A stretch of 5,038 nt of DNA from Bacteroidales bacterium (lineage in GTDB: Bacteria; Bacteroidota; Bacteroidia; Bacteroidales; Paludibacteraceae), in assembly GCA_900771035.1 (NCBI GenBank), contig CAAGML010000017.1, positions 1 through 5,038 of the forward strand, written 5' to 3'. Position 1 is the stretch's first letter; each line of letters starts with the position of its first letter. Below, piece by piece: positions 1 to 5,038 of the stretch. The position numbers and the translations under genes are program-made. The notes under the pieces were generated by a model that was not told the origin of the DNA, ran no database searches, and saw nothing but the letters and a program-made list of their open reading frames with translations.

Positions 1-9
1 TACGGTATT

Positions 10-39
10 CCCCTCCTTGGGGAGGGGCAGGGGGTGGGG
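10..39 (+). repeat. GC-rich hairpin overlapping a G-quadruplex motif
   Basis: CCCCTCC (10-16) and GGAGGGG (21-27) are perfect reverse complements around a TTGG loop, giving a 7-bp stem. The 3' arm also begins a series of four G-runs at 19-22, 24-27, 30-34 and 36-39, separated by 1, 2 and 1 bases. This fits an intramolecular G-quadruplex on the + strand. The two structures share bases and would exclude one another. No T-tract follows, so an ordinary intrinsic terminator is not supported. From memory, similar GC-rich hairpins are scattered in intergenic regions of Bacteroidetes, but I cannot verify that here. Confidence 0.6.
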
Positions 40-109
40 AGAATCCAATTCCACTCTATTCGTTATAGAACCAAAAGACAATGCTAAAGACCTATTGATA
101 CCGTATGCT

Positions 110-186
110 GCCCGAAGGCTGCCCGTATGCTGCCCGAAGGCTGCCCGAAGCCTGCCCGAAGCCTGCTCGAAGCCTGCCCGAAGGCT
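110..186. repeat. 11-bp tandem repeat, seven units
   Basis: Seven consecutive 11-bp units run without gaps, starting at 110, 121, 132, 143, 154, 165 and 176. The consensus is GCCCGAAGSCT. Units end in AAGGCT, AAGCCT or TATGCT, and one carries GCTCG in place of GCCCG. A degenerate eighth copy (TACCGTATGCT) lies at 99-109. The period is close to one DNA helical turn. Units ending in GGCT contain a small GCC-CGAA-GGC hairpin, and 171-186 forms AGCCT-GCCCGA-AGGCT. There are no spacers, so this is not a CRISPR array. The role is unknown; length variation by slippage, or binding of a protein on one face of the helix, are possibilities. Confidence 0.9.
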
Positions 187-296
187 GAACCTATCTCTGA
201 CTGCCACCGAAAAGCCTCGGAATCAAAAATTTTCTTTGCGACTCTTAGCTTGTACCCAGCCCTTTATGGTTATTTTTTGTTAAAACATCAATAATG

Positions 297-328
297 TTTT
301 TCTATTCCGAAAATAATGCCTAACTTTG
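297..328 (+). promoter_or_regulatory. Bacteroidetes-type promoter of the four-gene operon
   Basis: TAACTTTG at 321-328 matches the Bacteroidetes -7 consensus TAnnTTTG exactly and is followed by C. A weak -33 region, TTTTT at 297-301, lies 19 bases upstream and lacks the usual G. The predicted transcription start is near 334-336, giving a 5' leader of about 20 bases before the ATG at 355. The leader is A-rich and has no Shine-Dalgarno sequence, as is common in this phylum. This is a housekeeping-type box. No second, clearly different element that the encoded ECF-like sigma factor might use was recognised. Confidence 0.7.
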
Positions 329-354
329 CACCTTAAAATCATAAAACCCCGAAT

Positions 355-954
355 ATGAAAATCCCAGTCCCTTTTGCCCACATCGCCAAAATGCCCGACA
401 TCAAACTTGTCCCTAAAATCAAAGAGAAAGTTGAGCGTGAGACTGTCGAGTTTTTCTATGGCATGGCAGCACCAATCTTCATGAAACTATTCGAGAATTA
501 TTACACCGATTGCGACAATGTCATCGAGTTCATCGACGATTTCTATGCTGATCTCATGTCTGTCCGCCAATCTGTTAACACCCGAAAGATTGATGTTTAC
601 TCTTTCAATTGCCGGTTCAAGAACTGGATTGCCAAAATTGCCCTCACCTATTGTTTCGACCGTTTCGCGATAAACGAGAAACGCAAGGAAATGCTCAACT
701 CATATACCGTCTCTGCACCCGAACCTGCGTTGAGGCAGAACATCGCATCGCTCGACAAACGGGACGTTGACACGCTTCTCTCCTTGATGCCTAACCCCAA
801 TTACAGCAAGCTCATACGCCTCGTTTACGTTGAAGGACTCTCCCTGCATGAGGCGGCCTCTATGCTTGATGTCAAAATGGGTAAATTCTTTAACATGCAC
901 CGACGTGCGAAACTGCAATACACACAAATCTACAACAAGGAGGCAAGATTATGA
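355..954 (+). CDS. ECF-like sigma-70 family RNA polymerase sigma factor
   Basis: The 199-residue product has the two-domain layout of an ECF-type sigma factor, a cytoplasmic subunit that directs RNA polymerase to a subset of promoters. Residues about 31-105 resemble region 2: an F/Y-rich helix, an acidic helix (IEFIDDFYADL, 57-67), then NWIAKIALTYCFDRF (90-104), which parallels the WLYRIARNxxxDxxR block of ECF factors. Residues about 134-195 resemble region 4, with a helix-turn-helix at GLSLHEAASMLDVKMGKFF (161-179) followed by NMHRRAK. A basic N-terminal extension of about 30 residues precedes region 2. The ATG at 355 is preferred because it lies about 20 bases after the predicted transcription start. 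The stop overlaps the next start (ATGA), linking it to the anti-sigma-like gene. Divergence from textbook ECF motifs means the promoter target cannot be predicted. The family call is by motif resemblance; a sigma-like regulator not active as a true sigma factor remains possible. Confidence 0.8.
   Translation: MKIPVPFAHIAKMPDIKLVPKIKEKVERETVEFFYGMAAPIFMKLFENYYTDCDNVIEFIDDFYADLMSVRQSVNTRKIDVYSFNCRFKNWIAKIALTYCFDRFAINEKRKEMLNSYTVSAPEPALRQNIASLDKRDVDTLLSLMPNPNYSKLIRLVYVEGLSLHEAASMLDVKMGKFFNMHRRAKLQYTQIYNKEARL
937..943 (+). promoter_or_regulatory. Strong Shine-Dalgarno before the anti-sigma-like gene
   Basis: AAGGAGG lies 7 bases before the ATG at 951, inside the last codons of the sigma gene (the Lys-Glu pair in NKEARL). 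It is a near-perfect anti-SD complement at good spacing. The starts at 355, 1340 and 2179 have nothing comparable, and strong SD sites are uncommon in Bacteroidetes. It supports the 951 start and could allow independent initiation, though chance is possible because the codons also encode the protein. Confidence 0.5.
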
Positions 955-1343
955 AAAACAACCTTTTTTCCCGTATCTCACAGGACAAAATAGAACGCTA
1001 CCTTGATGGCACGCTCGACGAGCAGGAGACCACGGAAATAGACTCAATGCTCGACGACGACCCTCAGCTGCAACTCCTTGTCGATGACTATGTGAATATG
1101 CAGATGTCCCTTAACAATGACGACCTTTACAAGGCGCGCAGGCACTCCAACCGTCTTAAATTCATCAGGATAGCCATCACGGCAGCCTCAATTGCTGCTA
1201 TAGTTGTCGTGTCATGGATTTTCCTCTGCCCCGAAGGAAATCAGCCTACTGCCACGCCTGACCCTATCTACCGGGGCACCGACACCCTCTTTGAGGCACA
1301 GCCTGACACCATGCCGCAAGACACAATAGACTCCCTCCCATGA
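951..1343 (+). CDS. Single-pass membrane protein, probable anti-sigma factor
   Basis: The 130-residue protein has three parts. The N-terminal cytoplasmic part (1-70) contains KIERYLDGTLDEQETTEID (13-31), resembling the start of many anti-sigma domains, and an acidic DDDPQLQLLVDDY stretch (35-47). The zinc-binding HxxxCxxC motif is absent, so this would be a zinc-free type. A hydrophobic helix at about 71-92 (IRIAITAASIAAIVVVSWIF) is preceded by RRHSNRLK, predicting an N-in/C-out orientation. The outer tail (93-130) is short, Pro/Thr/Asp-rich, and has one basic residue, Arg108. By position after the sigma gene, the likely role is to hold that sigma factor at the inner membrane until a signal arrives. 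It is much shorter than FecR-type anti-sigma factors and has no visible sensor domain. It overlaps both neighbours by ATGA. Anti-sigma identity rests on motif resemblance, topology and context; a plain membrane adaptor is the alternative. Confidence 0.7.
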   Translation: MKNNLFSRISQDKIERYLDGTLDEQETTEIDSMLDDDPQLQLLVDDYVNMQMSLNNDDLYKARRHSNRLKFIRIAITAASIAAIVVVSWIFLCPEGNQPTATPDPIYRGTDTLFEAQPDTMPQDTIDSLP

Positions 1344-2182
1344 GATACCGCATTTTACTTTTGTCCATCCTTTTTGCCGCTAATCTTTACCCGCAGAAAC
1401 GCCTTGCCCTCGTCATCGGCATTGGCCACTACCCGCAGGAGAGCGGCTGGCAAACCATCCATGGCGACATTGATGCCGACAGCATCTCCGTGATGCTCAG
1501 GAACGCAGGCTACGACAACGTCAATATATTGAAAAACTCAGCTGCCACCAAGTCAGCCATCGTGCAGGCTTTCCGTCTTCTTGCTCGTCAGGCGTCTGTT
1601 GGCGACATCGTCTATGTGCATTTTTCAGGCCATGGCCAGCAGATGATTGACCTCAACGGTGACGAGCCTGACAACAGGGACGAGTCCTGGATTCCTTACG
1701 ACGCATACAAGCAACCTAACCCCAACGACCGTGGCGAAAAACATCTTGTCGATGATCAGATTGGCTTGCTGCTTGACTCTGTCTATGCCAAAGTCGGAGA
1801 GTCTGGGCGTATTGTCGTTGTGGCAGATGCCTGCCACAGTGGCACTTCCACACGTGGATGGTTCTTTCGCCGTGGCACACGGCAGACCTTCCCTTACCAA
1901 AATTCCCTTGCCGTCAAGTCGTCTGCCAACCATCCCTGGCTGCTCATTTCCGCATGTCGTGACGACCAACTCAACTCCGAGTTGCGCAAACCTGCCATGG
2001 GGCTTCTCACTTATGCCATCTGCACCGCCGTCCGTAATTCCAAGTCAACGGACAACCTCGCCTTCCTCTCCGAATTGCAGAGGATTGTCAACAGCAACAA
2101 GCCCCATGACCTTGACCAGACAATCGTCGTGACAGGCGACCTCACTCGTTTCAACCTACTTAAAATACTCTCTGACTTATGA
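1340..2182 (+). CDS. Secreted caspase/metacaspase-like cysteine protease (peptidase C14 family)
   Basis: The 280-residue protein begins with a short signal peptide (about 1-19: Arg2 and Arg4, then a hydrophobic run), so it is predicted to cross the inner membrane. The caspase fold starts almost at once with LALVIGIGHYP (22-32). Further p20 motifs follow: DIDADSISVMLRNAGY (43-58), VYVHFSGHG (91-99) with catalytic His98, DEPDNRDESWIPYDA (108-122), and VVVADACHSG (159-168) with catalytic Cys165. The DACHSG context with Asp163 is typical of metacaspase/orthocaspase-type enzymes, which in that family cut after Arg or Lys rather than Asp. A p10-like part contains LLISACRDDQLNSE (201-214) and MGLLTYAICTAV (220-231). 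Between the two lies an Arg-rich linker (Arg172, 177, 178, 181), where such enzymes often self-process. No extra C-terminal domain is present. It overlaps both neighbours by ATGA and has no SD, suggesting translational coupling. The substrate is unknown; the adjacent anti-sigma tail and the TPR-CHAT protein are candidates by context only. Confidence 0.88.
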   Translation: MRYRILLLSILFAANLYPQKRLALVIGIGHYPQESGWQTIHGDIDADSISVMLRNAGYDNVNILKNSAATKSAIVQAFRLLARQASVGDIVYVHFSGHGQQMIDLNGDEPDNRDESWIPYDAYKQPNPNDRGEKHLVDDQIGLLLDSVYAKVGESGRIVVVADACHSGTSTRGWFFRRGTRQTFPYQNSLAVKSSANHPWLLISACRDDQLNSELRKPAMGLLTYAICTAVRNSKSTDNLAFLSELQRIVNSNKPHDLDQTIVVTGDLTRFNLLKILSDL

Positions 2183-4800
2183 AAAAGCTATCTTTACTTC
2201 TATTCCACCTTTCGCTGAATACAGCCGTCTTTGCCCAAAGCACCAAATGTGACACCATCCTTCATGAGGCATTGGACTTTGCGGACAAATACAGGTTCGA
2301 CCAGGCCTTCGCACGTCTCGACGAGGCTTCCGAATGTTTCTCGTCTCACGGCAATCAGACGGGTGTCGCCTTGTGTATGGCTGAGCTTGCCGATTTCTAC
2401 AATCTTCTGAACAAATTCGATTCTGCCGTCATCACCTTCGACAAGGCTGTCGCCATTGCCTTCGACAACCGTGACACTACATCAGTCCTCAACATCTTGC
2501 GCCGTAAGAGGCGCATCTTCTCCGCCCGTAATGACTACCGCTCTGTCGTGCTTATCAACAATCAGATTGACTCTATCCGTGAGAGCAGCACCGACACTGT
2601 CGCCATCCTTACAAGCATTTACCAGGATGTGCGCAACATCTTGGCTACAAACAACGATTTGGAACTTGCCGAGCATTATCTACTCCGCTACAAGAGCCTG
2701 CTCGACCGTTTTTCCCGTGATTACAGCAATGGCTACAGCCAATATTACAACCTGATGCGTGACCTCCGTCGCACACAGGGACGTTATTCCGAGGCTATAG
2801 CTTACGCCATGGATTACCTTGCTTTCCGCCGCCAGTCTCCCGATTTTTCCACGGTCTCCCTTGGTATGCAGCACCTTCTTATCTCAGACATCTACAGCCG
2901 TGCCGGCGATACTGCGAACACTGTTCTTTATGCTGACAGCGTCCAGGCTTGCATTTATAAATTCAACCACCCCATCGTCTCATCCAACCTCGGTATGCCT
3001 GTCGCCATAGCACTTCAACGTGTGGGACGTTATGACGATGCAATAAAATTACTGTCGTGGGCTGACTCCACCATATCTGCCCTCTCTTCCGACGAGGTTC
3101 TTGAGTATCTGATTACTGTCCGTCAGGCCAAGTCTATCATCTCTTTTGCCGAGAAACGTTACGACGACTGTGTGAGGTATTTTGAGGAATACATTGACCT
3201 TTCGCGCCGTTTCAATGGCGAATATTCCGATGCCTACAGCGGTGACCTGTTCAGATACAGCAAGGCTCTTGCCAGGGTCGGCGACAACGAACGTGCTTCC
3301 CTGTACGCTATACGCTCGTCGCAGATTAAGAGGAATGTGATTTACTCCACATTGCGCAATGCCTCTTCGTCAGACTATACTAAATATTGGAACGAGGCAT
3401 CTAAGGAACTTTTCAACGTCTCTTCTGTTTGTGAACTTACCGGCGAGTCGTCAGGTCCTTTGTCACGTGCCGCATACGATGCGCTCTTGTTTTCACGCTC
3501 TCTTCTGCTTGAAAGTTCCCGTTCCACTGACCGCATAGTCGCAGGTTGTGGAAACCTTGAGGCTCAGTCACTTTATTCAGGTGTGAAGGATATGAGAACC
3601 GAACTTGTTGTCCTTGAACGTGACATCGACTCTAATATAGTTGCCATAGGCACGCTCAAGGATAGCATTGCCTCTATCGAGCGGAAACTGATGAAACTCG
3701 TCCCTTCCTATTGTTCTTACACCGATTTCCTTGACCTGACGTACGACGACATTCGGAAAGCCATGCCACGCCGTTCCCTTCTTGTCGAGTTTTTCGATTA
3801 TTACACTGCTTACGACAGTATGAGACATTACGTCGCATTTGTCATTGACCCTAAAAACGACGCTCCGTTGCACCTGCCGCTTTTCACCGAAAGTGAGCTT
3901 GACTCCGTCATTGGCGGGAAGTTGATGAGTTCCCTCTATTCTCTAAATAACAACCATTCCTTGCGCAGCCTTGTCTGGGACAAAATCGCCCCATACGTCC
4001 CTAAAGGATATAATGTATATTACGTCCCTTCAGGCAAACTCCATCAGGTCTCGCTTGAGTCTTTCTCTGACGATAAAGGCCGTCTGCTCTCTGTCCGCAA
4101 CGATTTCGTCCGTCTCTCTTCTGCCCGCGAGTTGCTCCGTTTCAACACCCGTATGGCTCAGCCTTCCTCCTCTTTGCTCTACGGCGGTCTGACATACGAC
4201 TCTACCCTCTTCGACAATAATTACGAATATCTACCTGAGACTGAGACAGAGGTTCACGAGATTGCTCCATACCTTGGCAAAGGGGTCACCATTCTTTCTG
4301 GAGCAGACGGCAAACCATCGTCACTGACTGACATTTCCGGCAAATCCCCTGACATCATTCACATTGCCACACACGGGTATTATTTCACCCCCGACGAGGC
4401 TCAGGATGTTGACATTGTTAAAGGGTATAACGATGCAATGATGCTCAGTGGATTCATTATGTCTGGCTCCAACATCACCGCCAACGGCATCACACGCCTC
4501 GACCTTTCACGCACCTCGCTCGTTGTTCTCTCCGCTTGTCAGTCAGGTCTTGGCACCCCTTCGTCTGAAGGACTCTATGGTCTTCAGCGTGCCTTCAAAC
4601 TTGCCGGTGTGCAAACGCTTGTCATGACTTTATGGACCATCGACGACAATGTCACAAGGCAGTTTATGACCACTTTCTACAAACGTCTCGCCGCTACAGG
4701 TTGGGACAAGCATCGTGCCTTCAACGATGCCCGCCGTGCTATCATCCGCAAATACCCTGACTCGCCAAACCTTTGGTCTTGTTTTGTGATGATTGATTGA
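2179..4800 (+). CDS. Secreted TPR-CHAT (separase-like) cysteine protease
   Basis: The 873-residue protein starts with a signal peptide (about 1-20, Lys2-Lys3, hydrophobic core, cleavage near FAQ-S), predicting export. Residues about 24-385 form a helical array of roughly nine TPR-like repeats; the clearest are at 24-55, 61-96, 187-217, 270-303 and 311-342 (e.g. GRYSEAIAYAMDYLAF, GRYDDAIKLL). A helical connector contains AYDALLFSRSLLLESS (432-447), then a likely coiled coil at about 465-512. The CHAT domain fills about 517-873: SLLVEFFDYY (533-542), YYVPSGKLHQVSLESF (614-629), LLYGGLTYD (666-674), LPETETEVHEI (685-695), catalytic His732 in IHIATHGYY, catalytic Cys787 in LVVLSACQSGLG, and the usual C-terminal end SPNLWSCFVMID. 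Both catalytic residues are present, so it should be active. CHAT proteases belong to clan CD with caspases and separase, and TPR parts in the family act as sensor or partner-binding modules. It is last in the operon, overlapping the caspase gene by ATGA. The substrate is not evident. Confidence 0.9.
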   Translation: MKKLSLLLFHLSLNTAVFAQSTKCDTILHEALDFADKYRFDQAFARLDEASECFSSHGNQTGVALCMAELADFYNLLNKFDSAVITFDKAVAIAFDNRDTTSVLNILRRKRRIFSARNDYRSVVLINNQIDSIRESSTDTVAILTSIYQDVRNILATNNDLELAEHYLLRYKSLLDRFSRDYSNGYSQYYNLMRDLRRTQGRYSEAIAYAMDYLAFRRQSPDFSTVSLGMQHLLISDIYSRAGDTANTVLYADSVQACIYKFNHPIVSSNLGMPVAIALQRVGRYDDAIKLLSWADSTISALSSDEVLEYLITVRQAKSIISFAEKRYDDCVRYFEEYIDLSRRFNGEYSDAYSGDLFRYSKALARVGDNERASLYAIRSSQIKRNVIYSTLRNASSSDYTKYWNEASKELFNVSSVCELTGESSGPLSRAAYDALLFSRSLLLESSRSTDRIVAGCGNLEAQSLYSGVKDMRTELVVLERDIDSNIVAIGTLKDSIASIERKLMKLVPSYCSYTDFLDLTYDDIRKAMPRRSLLVEFFDYYTAYDSMRHYVAFVIDPKNDAPLHLPLFTESELDSVIGGKLMSSLYSLNNNHSLRSLVWDKIAPYVPKGYNVYYVPSGKLHQVSLESFSDDKGRLLSVRNDFVRLSSARELLRFNTRMAQPSSSLLYGGLTYDSTLFDNNYEYLPETETEVHEIAPYLGKGVTILSGADGKPSSLTDISGKSPDIIHIATHGYYFTPDEAQDVDIVKGYNDAMMLSGFIMSGSNITANGITRLDLSRTSLVVLSACQSGLGTPSSEGLYGLQRAFKLAGVQTLVMTLWTIDDNVTRQFMTTFYKRLAATGWDKHRAFNDARRAIIRKYPDSPNLWSCFVMID

Positions 4801-5001
4801 AGGTGAGTTCTATAAATTCATTTTGAGTGTTTTTTGGAGTTTTTTTTGAGCAGATTGCTGTGCGGAAGGAGGAAGCATAGCGGGCTATGTGACCAACTGA
4901 CAATCAGCAAGATGCCAAAAGAAACTTCAAAAACACCAAAAAGTTTATTTGCAGCTTATCTTTATTTTTTTAACAAAACGGTGAATTTATAGAACTCACC
5001 T
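4801..5001. repeat. Perfect 20-bp inverted repeat flanking an AT-rich segment
   Basis: AGGTGAGTTCTATAAATTCA at 4801-4820 is the exact reverse complement of 4982-5001. The left arm begins on the base after the stop codon of the CHAT gene. The symmetry continues outward as TTGA (4797-4800) against TCAA (5001-5004) if one A is bulged. Between the arms are 161 bp containing a second, imperfect inverted repeat and an unpaired AT-rich stretch on the right side (about 4938-4981). No direct target-site duplication is seen at the ends and there is no room for a transposase. Possible identities are an invertible promoter segment, a MITE-like non-autonomous element, or a large transcript-end hairpin. 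The repeat itself is certain; its function is not. Confidence 0.9.
4826..4937. repeat. Nested imperfect inverted repeat with central hairpin
   Basis: The left arm at 4826-4860 (GTG, T-run, GGAG, T-run, then CAGATTGCTG) pairs with the right arm at 4905-4937 (CAGCAAGATGCC, A-rich, ACTTC, A-run, CACC) with a few mismatches and two one-base bulges. The 44-base loop holds a small perfect hairpin, CATAGC (4876-4881) and GCTATG (4884-4889) around GG. On RNA this would be a long stem-loop; on DNA it could cruciform. It may serve as a bidirectional terminator, since both arms carry T-rich or A-rich tracts, or may be a dispersed intergenic repeat placed inside the outer inverted repeat. I have a faint recollection of similar sequences in Bacteroidales intergenic DNA but cannot verify it. 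Confidence 0.7.
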
Positions 5002-5016
5002 CAATAAAGTAACGAT

Positions 5017-5038
5017 ATGAGACGCTTATTATCAATAA
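5017..5038 (+). CDS. Possible start of next gene, cut by window edge
   Basis: An ATG at 5017 opens a frame reading MRRLLSI with no stop before the window ends. Two Arg residues followed by hydrophobic residues would fit the start of a signal peptide. It lies 15 bases after the right arm of the inverted repeat, on the same strand as the operon, and has no clear Shine-Dalgarno site. Only seven full codons are visible, so the product cannot be named and the call is tentative. Confidence 0.35.

Larger units (their letters stand above)
1..354. other. Upstream non-coding region with repeats and promoter
   Basis: No convincing gene is seen here. An open frame at 17-283 on the + strand runs straight through a G-run/hairpin and an 11-bp tandem repeat, and its translation is a low-complexity Pro/Ala/Arg/Cys-rich string with no recognisable domain, so it is not called. 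The region has three parts: a GC-rich hairpin/G-run element near the left edge, the tandem repeat in the middle, and an AT-rich segment from about 260 to 354 that ends in the operon promoter. The end of the gene to the left is not in the window. Confidence 0.7.

Noticed and set aside
10..27. Intrinsic terminator of the upstream gene
   Set aside because: The stem is GC-rich but is followed by a G-rich stretch with no T-tract on either strand.
110..186. CRISPR-like array
   Set aside because: Units are 11 bp and directly abutting, with no spacers and no cas genes nearby.
17..283. 88-codon open frame on the + strand upstream of the operon
   Set aside because: It runs through the G-runs and the 11-bp repeat, gives a low-complexity Pro/Ala/Arg/Cys product with no domain, and the repeat period is not a multiple of three.
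700..927. Minus-strand open frame inside the sigma gene
   Set aside because: It overlaps the region 4 helix-turn-helix coding sequence and has no supporting features.
1625..2132. Opposite-strand and alternative-frame open frames within the caspase gene (1625-1969 minus, 1647-2132 plus)
   Set aside because: Both lie wholly within a gene with clear catalytic motifs and have no recognisable domain; they are frame shadows.
3577..3873. Minus-strand open frame inside the CHAT gene
   Set aside because: It is antisense to the conserved coiled-coil/CHAT region and has no domain features, so it is a shadow.
4944..4964. Confident promoter for the gene at 5017
   Set aside because: TTTATTTG and TATCTTTA each miss the -7 consensus by one base and no -33 element sits at the right spacing, so this is kept only as part of the inversion hypothesis.
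4797..5004. Complete insertion sequence with target-site duplication
   Set aside because: There is no transposase reading frame in the 201 bp, and the flanks show an inverted TTGA/TCAA rather than a direct duplication.

Overview
The window looks like chromosomal DNA of a Bacteroidales bacterium (Prevotella, Muribaculaceae or a relative). The evidence is a Bacteroidetes-type -7 promoter box (TAnnTTTG) before the first gene, mostly SD-free starts, and the family profile of the proteins. The genus cannot be fixed from sequence alone.

Layout: 1-354 holds no convincing gene. It contains a GC-rich hairpin that overlaps four G-runs (10-39), seven copies of an 11-bp tandem repeat (110-186), and an AT-rich stretch ending in a promoter (-7 box 321-328). 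From 355 to 4800 four genes run on the + strand as one tight operon, each junction being a 4-base ATGA overlap. They encode an ECF-type sigma factor (355-954), a small single-pass membrane protein resembling an anti-sigma factor (951-1343), a secreted caspase/metacaspase-like protease with an intact His98/Cys165 dyad (1340-2182), and a secreted TPR-CHAT (separase-like) protease with an intact His732/Cys787 dyad (2179-4800). The last 238 bases carry a perfect 20-bp inverted repeat (4801-4820 / 4982-5001) around an AT-rich segment with its own nested inverted repeat. A possible next gene starts at 5017 and is cut by the window edge.

How the genes may work together (inference): the sigma/anti-sigma pair forms a membrane switch with an unusually short outer tail and no obvious sensor domain. 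Two predicted exported proteases of clan CD, one caspase-like and one separase-like, are translationally coupled to it. The TPR array of the CHAT protein would suit ligand or partner binding. One reading is a proteolytic relay on the outer face of the membrane that either signals through the anti-sigma tail or carries out an effector response under control of the sigma factor. I know of no characterised function for this exact four-gene set, and it is the most interesting content here. The second most interesting item is the inverted-repeat segment after the operon, whose size and position also fit an invertible promoter.
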